Positions 60,849-64,000 of a stretch of DNA of 64,000 nucleotides are shown piece after piece. The stretch is from positions 372,001 to 436,000 of the forward strand of contig NC_134033.1 of NCBI RefSeq assembly GCF_964204645.1, given 5' to 3'. This DNA is from Tubulanus polymorphus (lineage: Eukaryota > Nemertea > Palaeonemertea > Tubulaniformes > Tubulanidae). A model generated the notes under the pieces. The model was not told where the DNA came from. It made no database searches and saw only the letters and a program-made list of their open reading frames with translations. How positions within the stretch are numbered: position 1 is the first letter of the stretch; every line of letters begins with the position of its first letter. The translations under genes and the position numbers were made by a program.

Positions 60849-62122
60849 GAGGTCAGATACAGTAACTCTGTGAGGTCAGATACAGTAAAACTGTGAGGTC
60901 AGATACAGTAACTCTGTGAGGTCGGATACAGTAAAACTGTGAGGTCGGATACAGTAAAACTGTGAGGTCGGATACAGTAAAACTGTGAGGTCGGATACAG
61001 CAACTCTGTGAGGTCAGATACAGTAACTCTGTGAGGTCAGATACAGTAACTCTGTGAGGTCAGATACAGTAAAACTGTGAGGTCAGATACAGTAAAACTG
61101 TGAGGTCAGGTACAGTAAAACTGAGGCCACATACAGTAAAACTGTGAGGTCAGATACAGTAAAACTGTGAGGTCAGATACAGTAAAACTGTGAGGTCAGA
61201 TACAGTAAAACTGTGAGGTCAGATACAATAAAACTGTGAGGTCAGATACAGTAAAACTGTGAGGTCAGATAAGTAAAACTGTGAGGTCAGATACAGCAAC
61301 TCTGTGAGGTCAGATACAGTAAAACTGTGAGGTCAGATACAATAAAACTGTGAGGTCAGATACAGTAAAACTGTGAGGTCAGATACAATAAAACTGTGAG
61401 GTCAGATACAGTAAAACTGTGAGGTCAGATACAGTAAAACTGTGAGGTCGGATACAGTAAAACTGTGAGGTCAGATACAGTAAAACTGTGAGGTCGGATA
61501 CAGTAAAACTGTGAGGTCGGATACAGTAAAACTGTGAGGTCAGATACAGTAACTCTGTGAGGTCAGATACAGTAAAACTGTGAGGTCAGATACAGTAAAA
61601 CTGTGAGGTCAGGTACAGTAAAACTGAGGCCACATACAGTAAAACTGTGAGGTCAGATACAGTAAAACTGTGAGGTCAGATACAGTAAAACTGTGAGGTC
61701 AGATACAATAAAACTGTGAGGTCAGATACAGTAAAACTGTGAGGTCAGATACAGTAAAACTGTGAGGTCAGATAAATAAAACTGTGAGGTCAGATACAGC
61801 AACTCTGTGAGGTCAGATACAGTAAAACTGTGAGGTCGGATACAGTAAAACTGTGAGGTCAGATAAGTAAAACTGTGAGGTCAGATACAGCAACTCTGTG
61901 AGGTCAGATACAGTAAAACTGTGAGGTCAGATACAATAAAACTGTGAGGTCAGATACAGTAAAACTGTGAGGTCAGATACAATAAAACTGTGAGGTCAGA
62001 TACAGTAAAACTGTGAGGTCAGATAAGTAAAACTGTGAGGTCAGATACAGCAACTCTGTGAGGTCAGATACAGTAAAACTGTGAGGTCAGATACAATAAA
62101 ACTGAGGCCACATACAGTACAG
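60849..62122 (+). repeat. 23-bp satellite-like array with higher-order structure (about 55 copies)
   Basis: Unit TGAGGTCAGATACAGTAAAAC with CTG ends, about 1.27 kb. Variants (GGATAC, ACAATA, CAACTC, a 5-bp-shorter ATAAGT unit and GAGGCCACATAC) are arranged in a repeated order. The GAGGCCACA unit recurs at about 61,123, 61,626 and 62,104, giving a higher-order period near 500 bp. Confidence 0.96.
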
Positions 62123-62235
62123 AGTTGTAAGTTGACAGTTTATAGATGAGAGCTCGCGTATTGAACTGTGTTGTTAGAGTCTGTGTACACGTGTGGAGGA
62201 CGTGCTACAGTCGTTTCTTCAACAGACACCCTCGG

Positions 62236-62325
62236 TTATTTCTCACAGGGACTTGTCACAATTGATAGTGAATAAATAAAACCAGTATCGATGACAGACC
62301 CCAGTATCCATGTATGATAAAAAAA
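62236..62325 (+). repeat. Flanking repeat, left copy
   Basis: Starts CACAGGGACTTGTCACAATT, continues with GAATAAATAAAACCAGTATC, and ends in TATGATAAAAAAA. It has one or two CAGTAT units only. A second direct copy starts at about 62,848 and an inverted one ends near 63,160, so it brackets the coiled-coil exon. Confidence 0.8.
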
Positions 62326-62567
62326 ACACGGATGGCAACTAATCATCAATCTGAAAATGACTTCTCCGCTTCAATCGATTGTAATTCCAAAAATCCTCAA
62401 CCGATTCACATGATTACTGCCATTTTTGCTGTCCACCATAGAATCTGTACACCTCCATTTTGAGCTATCTCCCGTAAATAAACGCCGATTTCGTTTGTGA
62501 GATATTTGTCGTAGAGTGATCGTTATAGGCTCGTTGGAAGCAGAAAGTCTTCTTGTTTGTATTAAAG

Positions 62568-62796
62568 CTAATTTCAAAACTGGACGCAGAGAGTCGCAAG
62601 AAGCTGGATGAGATTTACTCGGAGATGCAGCGAGCTGAACAGGATGAGTTGAACAAACTGAGATCTGACAGCGAGAAAGAGTTGAACTATCAAGTGCGAC
62701 TGATGAAAACGACCATGGAAAAATAGAACGCCGAATTCAAACGAGAGCAACAGCAGAAAACCGCAGCGGAATCTAACAGTCAGAAACTCAAACAGG
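62568..62796 (+). pseudogene. Coiled-coil exon with in-frame stop
   Basis: An acceptor-like TTGTTTGTATTAAAG precedes an open segment reading LISKLDAESRKKLDEIYSEM and onward, then CAG G|GTATGT as donor. The 229-nt segment is one long amphipathic, charged coiled coil (Leu/Ile/Met at heptad spacing, rich in Glu, Lys and Gln), with codon use unlike the flanking DNA. One TAG at 62724-62726 interrupts it, where a Leu or similar codon would be expected, and the same frame continues cleanly afterwards for 23 codons. It is either an exon copy of a coiled-coil gene killed by a nonsense change, or a real exon with a sequencing error or polymorphism. I do not recognise the parent protein. Copies of one repeat flank it on both sides. 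No neighbouring exon was found. Confidence 0.5.
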
Positions 62797-62844
62797 GTAT
62801 GTTTTTAAAGAACTGATTCATTCTGACTGGCTCTCTTTGACTGG

Positions 62845-63078
62845 CTCACAGGGACTTGCCACAATTGATAGCGAGTGAATAAAATCAGTATCAATGACCA
62901 ACCCCAGTATCAATGACCAACCCCAGTATCAATGACCAACCGCAGTATCAATGACCAACCCCAGTATCAATGACCAACCCCAGTATAAATGACCAACCGA
63001 AGTATCAATGACCAACCCCAGTATCAATGACCGACACCAGTATCAATGACCGACTCCAGTATCAATGTATAATAAAAA
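62845..63078 (+). repeat. Flanking repeat, middle copy, with expanded 19-bp array
   Basis: Same outer sequence as the left copy (CACAGGGACTTGCCACAATT), but the core is expanded to about ten tandem copies of CCAGTATCAATGACCAACC before the ATGTATAATAAAAAG end. Confidence 0.9.
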
Positions 63079-63165
63079 GATTATTTTTTATCATACAGGG
63101 ATACTGGGGTCGGTCATTGATACCGGTTATATTCATTCACTATCGATTGTGACAACCTAATGGTT
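63079..63165 (-). repeat. Flanking repeat, inverted copy
   Basis: Reverse complement of the left copy (TTTTTTATCATACAGGGATAC, then CATTCACTATCGATTGTGAC). It abuts the tail of the middle copy, so the two make a tail-to-tail palindrome around 63,070-63,095. Confidence 0.85.
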
Positions 63166-63343
63166 ATTTCTAGGGCAGGCGACATCGAAAACTGGAGACG
63201 GTTGACCTTAATTTCAAAGAATTTTATTATGTAATTTGTGCATATAAAAACTGGTTCGATAGACGACACGTGATACTAACCCAGACAAACGTGTGCGGAG
63301 TCGTATGATTTAGTACTAACTATCCAGGCACACAGTTTTAATC

Positions 63344-63425
63344 TACACTGGTAACCTGAACAACCTACTAGTATCCTGAACCTACTGGTAACCTGAACCT
63401 ACTGGTAACCTGAACCTACAGGTAG
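63344..63425 (+). repeat. 17-bp tandem repeat just upstream of DCXR ATG
   Basis: About four copies of TGGTAACCTGAACCTAC, ending 10 bp before the DCXR start codon. If transcribed it lies in the 5' UTR. The last unit contains CTACAG|GTAGG, which could act as a cryptic splice site. Confidence 0.85.
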
Positions 63426-63434
63426 GCTAGCGAA

Positions 63435-63486
63435 ATGGATATAAATTTCAACGGTAGAAGAGTACTCGTGACAGGTGCGGGTAAAG
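63435..63486 (+). CDS. DCXR: L-xylulose reductase (DCXR)-like, first coding exon (partial gene)
   Basis: This short exon encodes MDINFNGRRVLVTGAGK plus the first base of a glycine codon, then a strong donor G|GTAAGTATG. The sequence matches the start of dicarbonyl/L-xylulose reductases, NADPH-dependent short-chain dehydrogenases of the uronate cycle. These begin with a short beta strand and GRRVLVTGAGKG, where TGxxxGxG forms the start of the Rossmann cofactor loop. The ATG has G at -3 and G at +4. The next exon should start with codons for the rest of the loop (GIGR-like). I find no such exon before 64,000, so the remainder of this usually about 245-residue protein lies beyond the window. A carbonyl reductase paralogue of the same subfamily is the main alternative. 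Confidence 0.85.
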
Positions 63487-63499
63487 GTAAGTATGAATT

Positions 63500-63815
63500 T
63501 AACACCACTAGGGGGCAGTATTTCAATGTATCTGTAATTCTAGTTTGTCCCGCTAGGGGGGGGGGTATATCTATTCTATTTTGTCTATTGATATGTATAG
63601 GTCCCGCTAGGGGGCGGTATATGTATTCTAGTTTGTCTATTGACAGGTATAGGTCCCGCTAGGGGGCGGTATATGTATTCTAGTTTGTCTATTGACAAGT
63701 ATAGGTCCCGCTAGGGGGCGGTATATTTATTCTAGTTTGTCTATTGACAGGTATAGGTCCCGCTAGGGGGCGGTATATGTATTCTAGTTTGTCTATTGAC
63801 AGGTATAGGTCGGTG
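63500..63815 (+). repeat. 52-bp minisatellite with CTCF-like sites in DCXR intron 1
   Basis: The intron opens with CCACTAGGGGGCAG at 63505-63518, an exact fit to the vertebrate CTCF core. Five related sites follow: a degraded one near 63,549 (CCCGCTAG with a long G run), then CCCGCTAGGGGGCGG in 52-bp units at about 63,603, 63,655, 63,707 and 63,759. Units also carry TATTCTAGTTTGTCTATTGA. Confidence 0.9.
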
Positions 63816-64000
63816 TTGCGTGAAAATATTGGTTAAATGTGGAGCTTAAGTTGTGGCCTTGTCGCGTACACAATCTGACCTTGACTCACTGAAACAAGAG
63901 GTATATGACCTTCATACATTGAATGACGTCACTAATCAAACCGTGTGATGTCATAAGGGGGATTTATGGAGGCCGCCATGTTTTACCGGAATGGTATATC

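Noticed and set aside
63487-64000. Second DCXR exon inside the window
   Set aside because: No segment encodes the expected GIGR continuation after a splice acceptor; the interval is a minisatellite and unique intron sequence.

Overview
This is a eukaryotic, metazoan window. It is AT-rich, gene-sparse and full of micro- and minisatellites, with a spliced transcription-factor gene that has a very long intron. The main gene is a Zic (zinc finger protein of the cerebellum / odd-paired) family member. Its fifth finger has the C-x4-C spacing I associate with protostome Zic/Opa proteins, not the C-x2-C form of vertebrate ZIC. Together with the repeat landscape this suggests a marine spiralian (mollusc, annelid, nemertean or brachiopod grade). 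I cannot place it further from sequence alone.

Layout. Positions 1-25,000 are intergenic DNA upstream of Zic: CT-rich tracts, a 47-bp minisatellite at two loci, a 1.4-kb minisatellite carrying a perfect CRE palindrome in nearly every unit, and two copies of a tRNA-derived SINE-like element. Positions 25,190-26,387 are Zic coding exon 1 (residues 1-399, N-terminal motifs and fingers 1-3). Positions 26,388-47,463 are a 21-kb phase-1 intron. It holds repeats, hairpin motifs of a possible mobile-element family, a small secreted-peptide-like ORF, and an antisense fragment resembling a fibronectin type III domain. Positions 47,464-48,035 are Zic exon 2 (fingers 4-5 and tail), giving a 589-residue protein. 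After a candidate poly(A) signal near 48,326 comes 12 kb of mostly unique non-coding DNA with a third SINE copy and a GA/CT tract. Positions 60,849-62,122 are a 23-bp satellite-like array with higher-order structure. At 62,568-62,796 a coiled-coil exon has an in-frame stop and is bracketed by copies of one repeat. At 63,435-63,486 is the first coding exon of an L-xylulose reductase (DCXR)-like short-chain dehydrogenase. It is followed by an intronic array of CTCF-like sites, and the rest of the gene lies beyond the window.

The genes do not form a pathway. Zic is a developmental regulator and DCXR a metabolic enzyme. I found no clear new multi-gene system. The signals most worth a second look are the hairpin motif CTGANGAT-stem-GAAACGT (several copies whose stems differ yet stay paired, recalling a hammerhead ribozyme core), the tandem CRE array, the CTCF-like array in DCXR intron 1, and the repeat-bracketed coiled-coil exon.
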